Assembly (NCBI GenBank): GCA_900469615.1
Contig: UBYA01000002.1
Location: 248,001-312,000 of the forward strand
Source: Hyphomicrobiales bacterium
Lineage (GTDB): Bacteria > Pseudomonadota > Alphaproteobacteria > Rhizobiales > Rhizobiaceae
Reading direction: 5' to 3'
DNA length: 64,000 nucleotides
A program made the translations under genes and the position numbers. Under the pieces are notes generated by a model. That model was not told the DNA's origin. It saw only the letters and a program-made list of their open reading frames with translations, and made no database searches. The number at the start of each line of letters is the position of its first letter. Position 1 is the first letter of the stretch. This document shows, one piece after another, positions 36,515 to 45,113 of this stretch.

Positions 36515-37717
36515 TCAGAGATCGGTATGCATCTGCTCGATGGCCTGATCGACGTCGGCAATGATATCGTCGATGTGTTCGATGCCGACGGAGAAGCGGA
36601 CGAGGCCGTCGACCACGCCCATCGCCTCGCGCTCCTGGCTTGGAATATCGAGAAACGCCATGGTGGCGGGAACCTGGGTGGTCGTGCGCAACCCGCCGAG
36701 GCTGGCTGCGAAGGAGCACAGTTTCAGCCGCTTGAGCAGGCGCACGCCGGCCGCCTCGCTATCCACCTGGAAGGACAGCATTGCGCCGCCGCCGCGCAGC
36801 TGTTCGCTGGCCGATTCGTAGTTCGGATGCGAGGGCAGGCCGGGATAGAAGACGCGCTTGACGCGTGGATGCGCCTCCAGGTGCCTGGCGAGCGCCAGCG
36901 CATTGGCGCACTGCTTTTCAAGGCGCAGCGCCAGGGTCTGCGCACCGCGCAGGAGCAGCCAGGCATTGAAGGGCGAAAGCGGTGCGCCGAGCTTGTTGAG
37001 CGTGTTCCAGCGCACATCCTCCAGCCAGTCCGCCGGCAGGATATCGGATTTCTGGGTAATGACGCCGCCGACGGCGTCGTTATGGCCGCCGATGAACTTG
37101 GTGGCGCTTTCGACCACGACGTCGACGCCGAAATCGTGCGGGCGGCAGACGGCCGGCGAAGCAAAGGTGTTGTCGCAGATGACGACGATGCCACGGCTAT
37201 GGGCAAGGTCCACCAGCTTGCGCAGCGGCGGAACCTTCATCGTCGGGTTGGCGATCGCCTCGACGTAAAGCACCTTCGTCTGATCGGTGAAGGCGTTCTC
37301 GACGGCGCGCACATCGGTGCAATCCACAAGGCTGACCTTCAGGCCGAAGTCCTGGGCGCGGTGGTCGAAGAATTCATGCGTGCTGGAATAGGTCGTCAGA
37401 TCCGCGACGATATGATCGCCGGCTTTCAGAATGCCGAACAGGGCGTGCGAGATTGCCGCCATGCCGGAAGCCGTGGCGAGGCAGGCCGTGCCGCCGGTCA
37501 GGCCCGAAATATGCTCTTCGAGCTTGTATTCGGTCGGGTTGCCGCAGCGGGAATAGATGTTCACGTCCTTGCGCGCGCCGTCCACGATCTGGTCGTAGAT
37601 ATCGCCGGCGTACTGGAAGTTGGCCGACATGTAGATCGGATAGCTGATCGATTGCGAATGTTCTTCCGGCTCGTAGAACACGGCGCGGCTGGCGAAATCG
37701 AGATCTTTGGAAGACAT
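36515..37717 (-). CDS. Cys/Met metabolism PLP-dependent enzyme (gamma-lyase/synthase family)
   Basis: 400 residues. The PLP lysine is K207 in ESATKFIGGHNDAVGG, D182 is in VICDNTF, the substrate tyrosine is Y110, and the neighbouring-subunit segment is YSRCGNPTEYKLEE. The residue matching the catalytic Cys116 of Pseudomonas methionine gamma-lyase is Ser112, so a classic methionine gamma-lyase is not supported; cystathionine gamma-synthase/lyase or another C-S, C-O or C-N eliminating reaction is possible. CCAGGAG precedes ATG 37717. It lies within the sugar ABC operon, which is unusual for this family. Confidence 0.88.
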   Translation of the reverse strand: MSSKDLDFASRAVFYEPEEHSQSISYPIYMSANFQYAGDIYDQIVDGARKDVNIYSRCGNPTEYKLEEHISGLTGGTACLATASGMAAISHALFGILKAGDHIVADLTTYSSTHEFFDHRAQDFGLKVSLVDCTDVRAVENAFTDQTKVLYVEAIANPTMKVPPLRKLVDLAHSRGIVVICDNTFASPAVCRPHDFGVDVVVESATKFIGGHNDAVGGVITQKSDILPADWLEDVRWNTLNKLGAPLSPFNAWLLLRGAQTLALRLEKQCANALALARHLEAHPRVKRVFYPGLPSHPNYESASEQLRGGGAMLSFQVDSEAAGVRLLKRLKLCSFAASLGGLRTTTQVPATMAFLDIPSQEREAMGVVDGLVRFSVGIEHIDDIIADVDQAIEQMHTDL

Positions 37718-37748
37718 GGCATTTCTCCTGGAAAATAAGACCCGTGGG

Positions 37749-38588
37749 TCATTCTTTCACGGCGCCTCCGATGAGCGCGGCCGTGATCTGACGTTCGAAG
37801 AAGATGAAAAGGATGAGAGGCGCCACCGCGGCGAGCAGGATCGCTGCCAGCATCACGGGGTAGTTGGTGATGTGCTCGCCGACGAAGTCGGTGAGGCCGA
37901 CGGGCAGGGTCTTGCGTGCGGGATTGTTGATGAAGACCATCGGAAACAGGAAATCGTTCCAGACCCAGATCATGTTGACGATGCCGACCGTGAACATGGC
38001 GGGGCGGGCGATCGGCAGGGCGATCTTCTGAAAGATGCGCCATTCGGATGCGCCGTCGACACGGCTGGCGTCGAAAAGCTCGCGCGGCAGCGTGTTGAAG
38101 AAGGCCTGCATGATGAAGATCGACACCGGTATATTGAAGGCCGCGGTCGGCAGGATGACGCCGAGATGCGTATCCAGCAGCCCGACGCTTCGCAGCATGA
38201 CCACCAGCGGCACCAGCGCCACATAGGCAGGGATCGCCATCGCCGCCGTCAGCGAAAGCTCCAGCGCCGGCATCCAGCGCGGACGATAGATCGCCAGCGC
38301 GTAGCCGGCCAGCGTCGAGAGGAAAACCGTTATCAGAGTCGAGCCCGCCATGATGATCAGCGAGTTGAGCGCATAGCCGCCCAGCGCGCCGCCGCTCCAG
38401 GCACCGACATAGGCATCGAAATTCAGGCTGGTCGGAAGCGACCAGACAGAGCGCATGAATTCCTTGTTGGTCTTGAACGTGCTGTAGATCATCCAGATGA
38501 AGGGGAAGATCACCAGCAGCACATGCAGCGTCAGGACCACAAGGACGATCGTGCTCGTCAGGCTCCAGCGGCGAACGACGGTCGTCAT
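37749..38588 (-). CDS. Sugar-type ABC permease, MalG family
   Basis: 279 residues with six membrane helices. It starts with LVVLTLHVLLVIFPFIWMIY, and the EAA loop DASRVDGASEWRIFQKIALP with NDFLFPMVFI is characteristic of carbohydrate uptake transporter family 1 permeases. It overlaps the upstream permease stop by ATGA. Confidence 0.92.
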   Translation of the reverse strand: MTTVVRRWSLTSTIVLVVLTLHVLLVIFPFIWMIYSTFKTNKEFMRSVWSLPTSLNFDAYVGAWSGGALGGYALNSLIIMAGSTLITVFLSTLAGYALAIYRPRWMPALELSLTAAMAIPAYVALVPLVVMLRSVGLLDTHLGVILPTAAFNIPVSIFIMQAFFNTLPRELFDASRVDGASEWRIFQKIALPIARPAMFTVGIVNMIWVWNDFLFPMVFINNPARKTLPVGLTDFVGEHITNYPVMLAAILLAAVAPLILFIFFERQITAALIGGAVKE

Positions 38589-39475
38589 GCCTCACCCCTG
38601 CGCTTGAGAAACCGGAAGATGATCCAGGCGGCCAGCGCCGTCAGCACCATCTGCACGAAGCCGATCGTGGCCGCATAACCCATCTGGAAGCTGCTGAAGC
38701 CCACTTTATAGAGGTAGGTGGAAACCACTTCGCTGGCATGGCTCGGACCGCCATTGGTCAATACGAACACGAGGGAGAAGGTCTTGAGCGAGCCGATGAT
38801 CGCAAGCAGGGAATTGGCGCGAACGGCATCCCAGACCATGGGGATGGTGATGGAGAAGAACTTGCGGAAGTCGCCGGCGCCGTCGATCTCGGCAGCCTCG
38901 TAGACGCTTTCCGGCACGCTGCGCACCGCCGAGGTGAACAACAGAACGTAGAGCCCGAGATAGGTAAAGCTCATGACCACGACCACGGCCAGGAAGGCGG
39001 TATCGGATTCGCCGAGCCAGCCGCGCTTCAGGCTATCCAGTCCGGCGAGTTTCAGGGCGGCGTTCACCAGGCCGAAATAGGGATTGTACATGAACCGCCA
39101 GAGGAGGCCGATGCAGATCTCGCTTACCATGACCGGCACGAGATAGAGAAACAGGAAGATCCGGCTGAAGGCGGGGATGATGCGGACCAGGCAGTAAGCG
39201 ATCGCCAGCGCCAGAAACACCTGGAAGACAATGGCCGACAGGGCGACGAGCAGATTGCGCCCGAGCGACGCCCAGAAGACGGAATCGGCTGCGAGACGCA
39301 ATATATTGCCGGCGCCGACGAAGATGGGCGCGGAGGCGCCGTCCCACTGGAACAGCGTCAGCCAGCCGGCATAGGCAACCGGATAGGCGACGAAGACGCA
39401 AACGAACAAGAGAGCTGGCGAAAGGAACAGAAGTGCCGCCCGATTGTATCTTTTTGCTAGGCCGTCAGTGCTCAT
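38585..39475 (-). CDS. Sugar-type ABC permease, MalF family
   Basis: 296 residues with six membrane helices. LLFLSPALLFVCVFVAYPVA and the EAA loop YEAAEIDGAGDFRKFFSITI are diagnostic of this family. ATG 39475 is preceded by GGCGGGATC; ATG 39502 is an alternative. The gene follows the binding-protein gene after a strong hairpin. Confidence 0.92.
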   Translation of the reverse strand: MSTDGLAKRYNRAALLFLSPALLFVCVFVAYPVAYAGWLTLFQWDGASAPIFVGAGNILRLAADSVFWASLGRNLLVALSAIVFQVFLALAIAYCLVRIIPAFSRIFLFLYLVPVMVSEICIGLLWRFMYNPYFGLVNAALKLAGLDSLKRGWLGESDTAFLAVVVVMSFTYLGLYVLLFTSAVRSVPESVYEAAEIDGAGDFRKFFSITIPMVWDAVRANSLLAIIGSLKTFSLVFVLTNGGPSHASEVVSTYLYKVGFSSFQMGYAATIGFVQMVLTALAAWIIFRFLKRRGEA

Positions 39476-39503
39476 GATCCCGCCGGTTCTCTGAACTTTC
39501 ATC

Positions 39504-39529
39504 AGGCCGCCGCACGGGGTCGGCGGCCT
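39504..39529 (-). terminator. Attenuating hairpin between binding-protein and permease genes
   Basis: A perfect 9-bp stem (AGGCCGCCG / CGGCGGCCT) lies between the binding-protein stop at 39554 and the permease start at 39475. Such hairpins often stabilise the upstream mRNA and lower permease expression. Confidence 0.6.
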
Positions 39530-39553
39530 TGTCGTCGTTTCATGTCCTGGGCG

Positions 39554-40804
39554 TTACTTGCCGGCTTTCAGCGCGTCTTCCAGACGCTTGGCGGCATCGG
39601 CCGGAGCGACGGAGCCATCCAGAACGCCCTGCAGGGCGGTATAGTAGGTGTTGGTCGCGGCCGGCGGCATGGCCGTGTCGTAGAAGGAATCGAGATGACC
39701 GGCGGCGCTGACCAGGCCGTTGCTGATGCCGTAAAGCACAGGGCCGGCCGCGGCTTCGGTGGTGGCACCCTTGACTGTCACCATCGTCTTGCGAAGCTCC
39801 ACATACTTGGTCATCACCTCCGGCGAGGTGAGGAACTTCAGGAGCGTCACGGCGTCCGCCTTGTCTTCGGCCTTCTGCGAGATGCCGAAGGAGGCGGCAA
39901 CGCCGGCAAGAACGTCGGACTGGTCGCCCGCGCCGCCCTGAACCGTCGGGAAGGAGAAGAAGCCGAGATCGAAACCTTCAGGCGCGTCGGCGGAAGCGCC
40001 GATCTGCCATGTGCCGTTCAGCATCATCGCAGCCTGACCGTTCAGGAACAGCATGTTGGCTTCCTGGTCGCTCATGCCGTTGAAACCGGTGGGGAAATAG
40101 TCCTTCTTGGCGATGTCGGCGACCTTTTCGAAGGCCTTCTCGCCTTCCGGCCCGAACGTTGCCTTGGCGTCGCCATTGACGAAGGAGGCGACGACGCCCG
40201 AACCTTTGAGGCGCATTTCGAGATACTGGAACCAGAACGTGGCCGGCCAGGAATCCTTGTTGCCGAGCGCGAAAGGAACGGTGCCGTCGGCCTTGATCTT
40301 TTCGGCCAGCGCCATCAGCTCGTCGTAAGTCTTGGGAACCGTCCAGCCCTTTTCGGCAAACAGCGCCTTGTTGTACCAGAAGACGACGGAATCGACATCG
40401 ATCGGCACGGCATAGGTATGACCATCCTTGCTCGTCTGCGCGATGGCGCTTTCGAGGAAGCTCTGGCGCCAGCCGTCCTTGGCGAGGTCCTGATCCAGTG
40501 CGTACATCTGCCCGCCTTTGACGAAGGCGTTCAGGAAGCCGCCGGGCAGGGTGTAGAATACATCCGGAGGATTGCCGGACGCCATTGCCGTGTTCAGCTT
40601 GGTCTTGTAGGCCGATTGCTCCGCAGCCACCACGTCCAGCTTGATGTCAGGATGCTTCTTGGCGAATTCGCCCAGCGCAAAGTTGATGAAATCGACCTTG
40701 TCCTGCTGCCCCGCATAAGCATGCCAGAAGGTCAGTTGGCCGGCCATCGCCGGAAATGCTGCAAGCGCCAGGGCCGCGCCTATCAGAAGACGTTTGAGCT
40801 TCAC
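39554..40804 (-). CDS. Sugar-type ABC extracellular solute-binding protein
   Basis: 416 residues. A signal peptide (KRLLIGAALALAAFPAMAG) precedes QLTFWHAYAGQQDKVDFINF and PDIKLDVVAAEQSAYKTKLN, typical of family 1 carbohydrate or glycerol-3-phosphate-like binding proteins. It starts with GTG at 40804 after GGGGAGG; longer in-frame extension is unlikely. It heads the operon with permeases, PLP enzyme and kinase. No ATPase gene is present here, so a shared MsmX/MalK-type ATPase is probably used. Confidence 0.9.
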   Translation of the reverse strand: MKLKRLLIGAALALAAFPAMAGQLTFWHAYAGQQDKVDFINFALGEFAKKHPDIKLDVVAAEQSAYKTKLNTAMASGNPPDVFYTLPGGFLNAFVKGGQMYALDQDLAKDGWRQSFLESAIAQTSKDGHTYAVPIDVDSVVFWYNKALFAEKGWTVPKTYDELMALAEKIKADGTVPFALGNKDSWPATFWFQYLEMRLKGSGVVASFVNGDAKATFGPEGEKAFEKVADIAKKDYFPTGFNGMSDQEANMLFLNGQAAMMLNGTWQIGASADAPEGFDLGFFSFPTVQGGAGDQSDVLAGVAASFGISQKAEDKADAVTLLKFLTSPEVMTKYVELRKTMVTVKGATTEAAAGPVLYGISNGLVSAAGHLDSFYDTAMPPAATNTYYTALQGVLDGSVAPADAAKRLEDALKAGK

Positions 40805-40860
40805 GGTATCCTCCCCATCCTCTTCGAGAAGTGTTCGCAGCCCCTCAGCTGCATCGTGCA

Positions 40861-40905
40861 GTGATGCCACAACAAAAATGTATTGTCTATAGTGACACCA
40901 CAACA
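40861..40905. promoter_or_regulatory. Direct-repeat operator candidate for the RpiR regulator
   Basis: GTGATGCCACAACA (40861-40874) and GTGACACCACAACA (40892-40905) differ at two positions and lie exactly 31 bases apart, about three helical turns. They lie between the divergent binding-protein and RpiR genes. RpiR-family proteins often bind repeated half-sites, so this is a good operator candidate. Confidence 0.55.
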
Positions 40906-40955
40906 TCACCATGCTAGCTTTCCGGTCGACAGCGTCCGCCAGCGAAAGAACCACC

Positions 40956-41810
40956 ATGACCGTTGACCTGCGTGGTCCAGTGAACCCAGCCAGCAGCCGG
41001 CTGCGAAGCGTTCTGCCGAAATTGTCCGAGTCGGAGCGGCGTGTGGCGTTGTGGGTCCTGGAAAATGTCGACGCCACCATCCGCAATTCGATGTCGGCCA
41101 TCGCCCAGGCGACGGATGTCAGCGATACGACCGTGCTGCGCATGTGCCGCACGGCCGGCTTCGAAGGATTTACCGATCTTAAGCTGGCGCTGGCGCAGGA
41201 GCCGCGCGACAGGCGCAGCGAAGCTGGCAACGAGCCGCATGCCAGCGATCTTCAGACGGCCGTTCGCCTGTTTCGCGCGGTCGCCCAGGCTATCAGCGAT
41301 ACTCAAAGTGTCCTGCACGAAGCGACGCTCGCCAAGGCGCTCGACCTGATGGCCGGTGCGCGCCATATCCTTGTCGGCGGCGTCGGCGGTTCGGGCATTG
41401 TCGCGCAGGCGCTCTATCAGCGCTGCATCCGTCTCGGGCTGCGGTGCGACGCGCCCATCGATTCACAATTGCAGATCATGCATTCGGCACTTACCGGGCC
41501 GGAAGACCTCGTCGTCGTCATTTCCTATTCCGGCATTACCAGCGATCCCGTGCTGATGCTTCAGGAGGCCCGCTCCCGGGGAGCGGCGACACTCTGTATT
41601 ACCGGCAACAGCGCCTCGCCGCTCGCGCGGCTCGCCGATGTCGTTCTCGTCAGCGTTTCTCATGAGCAGGGCAGCGAGCCGATGGCGGCTCAGATCGCCC
41701 AGATGGCGCTTATCGATGCCCTCTATTCCGCCCTCGTCGCACGCAATGCCGAGCGGGCTCAGCTTACCGAGGAACGCATGGTCAACGCCATTCTTCCCAA
41801 ATCGATCTAG
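40956..41810 (+). CDS. RpiR/MurR-family regulator with SIS domain
   Basis: 284 residues from ATG 40956. The N-terminal helix-turn-helix (LSESERRVALWVLENVD, IAQATDVSDTTVLRMCRTAG, DLKLALAQ) is followed by a SIS sugar-phosphate-binding domain (ARHILVGGVGGSGIVAQALY, VVISYSGITSDPVLMLQEAR). It likely senses a phosphorylated sugar made by the PfkB kinase. It is divergent from the sugar operon and just upstream of the TrpF-like gene. The ribosome site is weak and a start at 40911 is possible. Confidence 0.9.
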   Translation: MTVDLRGPVNPASSRLRSVLPKLSESERRVALWVLENVDATIRNSMSAIAQATDVSDTTVLRMCRTAGFEGFTDLKLALAQEPRDRRSEAGNEPHASDLQTAVRLFRAVAQAISDTQSVLHEATLAKALDLMAGARHILVGGVGGSGIVAQALYQRCIRLGLRCDAPIDSQLQIMHSALTGPEDLVVVISYSGITSDPVLMLQEARSRGAATLCITGNSASPLARLADVVLVSVSHEQGSEPMAAQIAQMALIDALYSALVARNAERAQLTEERMVNAILPKSI

Positions 41811-41830
41811 CCATTGAAGCAGGTACTTCC

Positions 41831-42508
41831 GTGAAAGTTCAAATCTATACGATGCAGACCGTCTCCGAAGCCTTGGCAGCAGCTGCTGCGGGCGTGGATT
41901 ATCTCGGCGTGACGCCGTCCAACCGGGGTCTGCCGGGCGAAATCAGCTTCGAGACGGCGCGGGAAATCGTCGATGCGCTGAAAGGCAAGGCTCAGCGCGT
42001 GGCATTGTCCGTCGAAAGCGATCTCGGCCTCATCGCCGACATGGTCGGCTCCGTGCGTCCGGACGTGCTGCATCTGTGCGGGGATATCAAGCTGGTGACG
42101 CCGCAGCATGTGCGCCAGTTGCGCGAGCGTCTGCTGCCGCTTTATCCCGGGCTGCAGATTTTGCAGGCCATTCCCATGACCGGACCGGAAGCGCTGGATC
42201 ATGCCGCCGCTTTCGAACCCTATGCGGACTCCTTCATCCTCGATTCGGTCGCAGCCCATATCGATGGCATCGGCGCCGCCGGCGTGACGCACGATTGGTC
42301 GCTGAGCCGCGAAATCGTCAAGCGCAGCAAGCTGCCTGTCATTCTGGCGGGCGGGCTCGGACCGGACAACGTCCAGGCCGCCATCGCTGCCGTTCAGCCA
42401 TGGGCCGTGGATTCGCTGACGCATACCAACAAGCCGCTGCCCGATGGCGGCTTTCGCAAGGACATCGACAAGATCGCCGCCTTCGTAAGAGCCGCCAAGG
42501 CCATCTGA
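41831..42508 (+). CDS. TrpF-family (phosphoribosylanthranilate isomerase-like) protein lacking the catalytic cysteine
   Basis: 225 residues with TIM-barrel landmarks of TrpF: GVDYLGVTPSNRGLP near the first loop, the catalytic-Asp strand FILDSV (D138), HDWSLS, and ILAGGLGPDNV. The motif equivalent to KICGI at the N-terminus, which carries the general acid/base Cys, reads VQIYTM, so residue 6 is Tyr. The late phosphate loop (SSGVE in TrpF) is SLTHTNK. It is therefore unlikely to be a tryptophan-pathway enzyme. It lies 20 bases after the RpiR gene and so probably belongs with the sugar operon. Confidence 0.85.
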   Translation: MKVQIYTMQTVSEALAAAAAGVDYLGVTPSNRGLPGEISFETAREIVDALKGKAQRVALSVESDLGLIADMVGSVRPDVLHLCGDIKLVTPQHVRQLRERLLPLYPGLQILQAIPMTGPEALDHAAAFEPYADSFILDSVAAHIDGIGAAGVTHDWSLSREIVKRSKLPVILAGGLGPDNVQAAIAAVQPWAVDSLTHTNKPLPDGGFRKDIDKIAAFVRAAKAI

Positions 42509-42532
42509 GCGAAGCCGGGCGGGCATGAGCAA

Positions 42533-42560
42533 GGGGCGGCGCGGAAGCGTCGCCCCGTTT
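42533..42560. terminator. Terminator after the TrpF-like gene
   Basis: A 10-bp stem with one G-U pair (GGGGCGGCGC / GCGTCGCCCC, loop GGAA) followed by GTTTT lies 24 bases after the stop, before the convergent transketolase-like gene. Confidence 0.75.
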
Positions 42561-42576
42561 TCGTGCCGACGCGGCG

Positions 42577-44982
42577 TCAGGCTGCCCCCATCCGCATCTG
42601 CACGGTAGCATCCGTGCGCATCAGCGATTCGGCCGCCTCCATGATCGCGTGCGTGTCGATGCCGAAATGGGCATAGAGATCGGCGATCGTGCCGGTCTGG
42701 CCGAAGTGCTCGACGCCGAGCGACACGGTCCTGTGACCGTGAACGGAGCCGAGCCAGCCGAGCGTTGCGGGGTGTCCGTCGGTCACGGTGATCAGGTTTG
42801 CGGTGCGTGAAACGGCGGCGAGCAGCGTTTCCGCATGGCTGGAGGCGGAGGCGTGGCCGTGTCGGCGCGCGCGCTGGGCTGCCGTCCAGCCGGCATTCAG
42901 CCGGTCGGCCGAAGTGACCGCCAGCACGGCGATATCGCCGTGCGCTTCGGCGAGCTGCCCGGCCGCCATCAACACTTCCGGCGCGACGCAGCCCTGATAG
43001 GCAAGCACGATGCGCGTTCGCGCAGACGGCTGGCGCAGCCAGTAGGCGCCATCGATCACGCCCTGCCGGAAGACAGAATCCTGCCGTCTTATGGCGATCT
43101 GCTCCAATGGCCGGGTCGTCAGGCGCAGATAGACGGATCCGCCCGTCTCGTCGCGCAGCCATGTGCGCTCGTCGTGCTTTGCCTCGCCGTCACGCTGCAT
43201 GTAGTCGAACGCCCAATCCATGATGACGGACAGTTCGTCGAGGAAGGCCGGCTCGAAGCTCGCAAGCCCATCCTGGCTCATGCCGATGAGCTGTGACCCG
43301 ATCGACTGGTGAGCGCCGCCTTCCGGCGCCAGCGTCACGCCCGAGGGCGTGCCGACGATCATGAAACGCGCATCCTGGTAGCAGGCATAGTTCAGGGCAT
43401 CGAGGCCGCGGGCGACGAAGGGATCGTAGACGGTGCCTATCGGCAGCAGGCGTTCCCCGAACAGCGAATGGGAGAGACCGGCGGCGCCCAATAGCAGGAA
43501 CAGGTTCATCTCGGCGATGCCGAGCTCGAGATGCTGGCCGCCCGGCCCGAATTCCCATTTCTGCGCCGATGGCACGCGCTCGTCGCGGAAGGTGTCGGCC
43601 AATTGCGCGCGCGCGAAAAGGCCGCGGCGATTGACCCATGGGCCGAGATTGGTCGAGACGGTGACATCCGGCGCCGTCGTGACAATACGTGCCGAGAGAT
43701 CGTCGTCCCGCTGGGCGAGCGCATCGAGGATCTTGCCGAAGCCCGCCTGCGTCGACAGCTCGCGGTCGTCGAGGAAGACGGGGCCGGAGGAAGGCAGGGC
43801 GGGAGCCTTGAACCGGCGTCTGCCCTCGGCAAAGAACGGCACGGTCGCAAGGAAGCGGCGCACCGGCTCAGGGGAAGGGATCGCGCCGAATATCTCCCAT
43901 TCCTGGCCCGCTTTGACGCCGATGCGGCTCTGGAAAGCCTCCATCTGCGCCTTGGTCATCAGCCCGGCATGGTTGTCCTTGTGGCCGGCAAGCGGCGTGC
44001 CCCAGCCCTTGATCGTGTAGGCAAGGAAGACCGTCGGCCGGTCGTGGTCGATGCTTTCGAAGGTGTGGATCAGCGTCTCGAGGCAATGGCCGCCCAGATT
44101 GTTCATGAGGTCGGAGAGCTGATCATCGCTGCGCGCGGCCAGCAGATCGGCAACGCCCGGTTCCGTGCCGATTTCGTCGGTCAGCCGCTTGCGCCAGGCG
44201 CTGCCACCCTGGAAGGTCAGCGCCGAATAGAGCTGGTTCGGACAACGATCGATCCAGCCGCGCAAAGCGTCGCCGCCCGGCTCCTGGAAGGCGGCCTCTT
44301 GAAGCACGCCGTATTTCATCACCTTCACGTCCCAGCCAAAGGCCGTGAATATGCCTTCGATGCGCTGCCACAACCCCTCGCGCACGACGCCGTCGAGGCT
44401 CTGCCTGTTATAGTCGATCACCCACCAGGTATTGCGCAGATCGTGCTTCCAGCCTTCCTGCAGGCATTCGTAGATATTGCCCTCATCCAGCTCCGCGTCG
44501 CCGACCAGCGCGACCATGCGCCCGGCCGGCCGCGTTTTGGACCACGGCTTTGCGCTGATATAGTCCTGCACGATCGAGGCAAAGGCAGTGATGGCGACGC
44601 CGAGCCCGACGGAGCCGGTGGAAAAGTCGACGTCATCGATATCCTTGGTACGGCTCGGATAGGATTGCGCGCCGCCGAAGCCGCGAAAATTCTCCAGCTT
44701 CTCCCGCGTCTGGTTGCCCATCAGATATTGGATGCCGTGAAAAACCGGCGAGGCGTGCGGCTTGACGGCGATGCGGTCTTCCGGCCGCAGGACATGGAAA
44801 TAGAGCGCGGTCATGATCGAGGCGAGCGATGCCGAAGAGGCTTGATGGCCGCCGACCTTGACCTCTCCCTTCGCCCGCAAATGGTTGGCATTGTGGATCA
44901 TCCAGCATGCATGCCAAAGGACCTGTCGCTCCAGATTCTTCAGGCATGCCAGCGTTGCTGGTGTTATGGCCGGCGCAGTCAT
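42577..44982 (-). CDS. Homodimeric 2-oxoacid dehydrogenase E1/transketolase-family enzyme
   Basis: 801 residues, single-chain ThDP enzyme. GDAELDEGNIYECLQEGWKH (161-180) with later WWVIDYNRQ is the ThDP-Mg motif in the AceE style; GGHQASSASLASIMTALYF, GPGGQHLELGIAEMNLFLLL and DGHPATLGWLG are further landmarks. It resembles the E1-like MdeB protein of Pseudomonas methionine catabolism, a 2-oxobutyrate dehydrogenase E1, and pairs with an Lrp-type regulator as MdeB does. It could decarboxylate 2-oxobutyrate or another 2-oxoacid. No E2 or E3 is near. Confidence 0.82.
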   Translation of the reverse strand: MTAPAITPATLACLKNLERQVLWHACWMIHNANHLRAKGEVKVGGHQASSASLASIMTALYFHVLRPEDRIAVKPHASPVFHGIQYLMGNQTREKLENFRGFGGAQSYPSRTKDIDDVDFSTGSVGLGVAITAFASIVQDYISAKPWSKTRPAGRMVALVGDAELDEGNIYECLQEGWKHDLRNTWWVIDYNRQSLDGVVREGLWQRIEGIFTAFGWDVKVMKYGVLQEAAFQEPGGDALRGWIDRCPNQLYSALTFQGGSAWRKRLTDEIGTEPGVADLLAARSDDQLSDLMNNLGGHCLETLIHTFESIDHDRPTVFLAYTIKGWGTPLAGHKDNHAGLMTKAQMEAFQSRIGVKAGQEWEIFGAIPSPEPVRRFLATVPFFAEGRRRFKAPALPSSGPVFLDDRELSTQAGFGKILDALAQRDDDLSARIVTTAPDVTVSTNLGPWVNRRGLFARAQLADTFRDERVPSAQKWEFGPGGQHLELGIAEMNLFLLLGAAGLSHSLFGERLLPIGTVYDPFVARGLDALNYACYQDARFMIVGTPSGVTLAPEGGAHQSIGSQLIGMSQDGLASFEPAFLDELSVIMDWAFDYMQRDGEAKHDERTWLRDETGGSVYLRLTTRPLEQIAIRRQDSVFRQGVIDGAYWLRQPSARTRIVLAYQGCVAPEVLMAAGQLAEAHGDIAVLAVTSADRLNAGWTAAQRARRHGHASASSHAETLLAAVSRTANLITVTDGHPATLGWLGSVHGHRTVSLGVEHFGQTGTIADLYAHFGIDTHAIMEAAESLMRTDATVQMRMGAA

Positions 44983-45075
44983 CGTGGTCTTTCTCCTCCA
45001 GGGCAGTTTTGCGAAATGCTACACCTGAATTCGAGATTAAACTGGTCTCAGTTGACCCAGATTTGAGAAAATGCG

Positions 45076-45099
45076 AAATCTTCTTTCGAAAAATCTTCT
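45076..45099. promoter_or_regulatory. Direct repeat upstream of the Lrp-type gene
   Basis: AAATCTTCT occurs at 45076-45084 and 45091-45099, 15 bases apart, in an AT-rich stretch between the divergent E1-like and Lrp-type genes. It is a plausible Lrp-class binding region. Confidence 0.35.
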
Positions 45100-45113
45100 C
45101 TTGTCGGTCAATT

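Noticed and set aside
36515..37717. Assignment of the PLP enzyme as methionine gamma-lyase
   Set aside because: The residue matching the critical Cys116 is serine, so only the superfamily can be stated.
41831..42508. Assignment as the tryptophan-pathway enzyme TrpF
   Set aside because: The catalytic cysteine position is Tyr and no trp genes are near.
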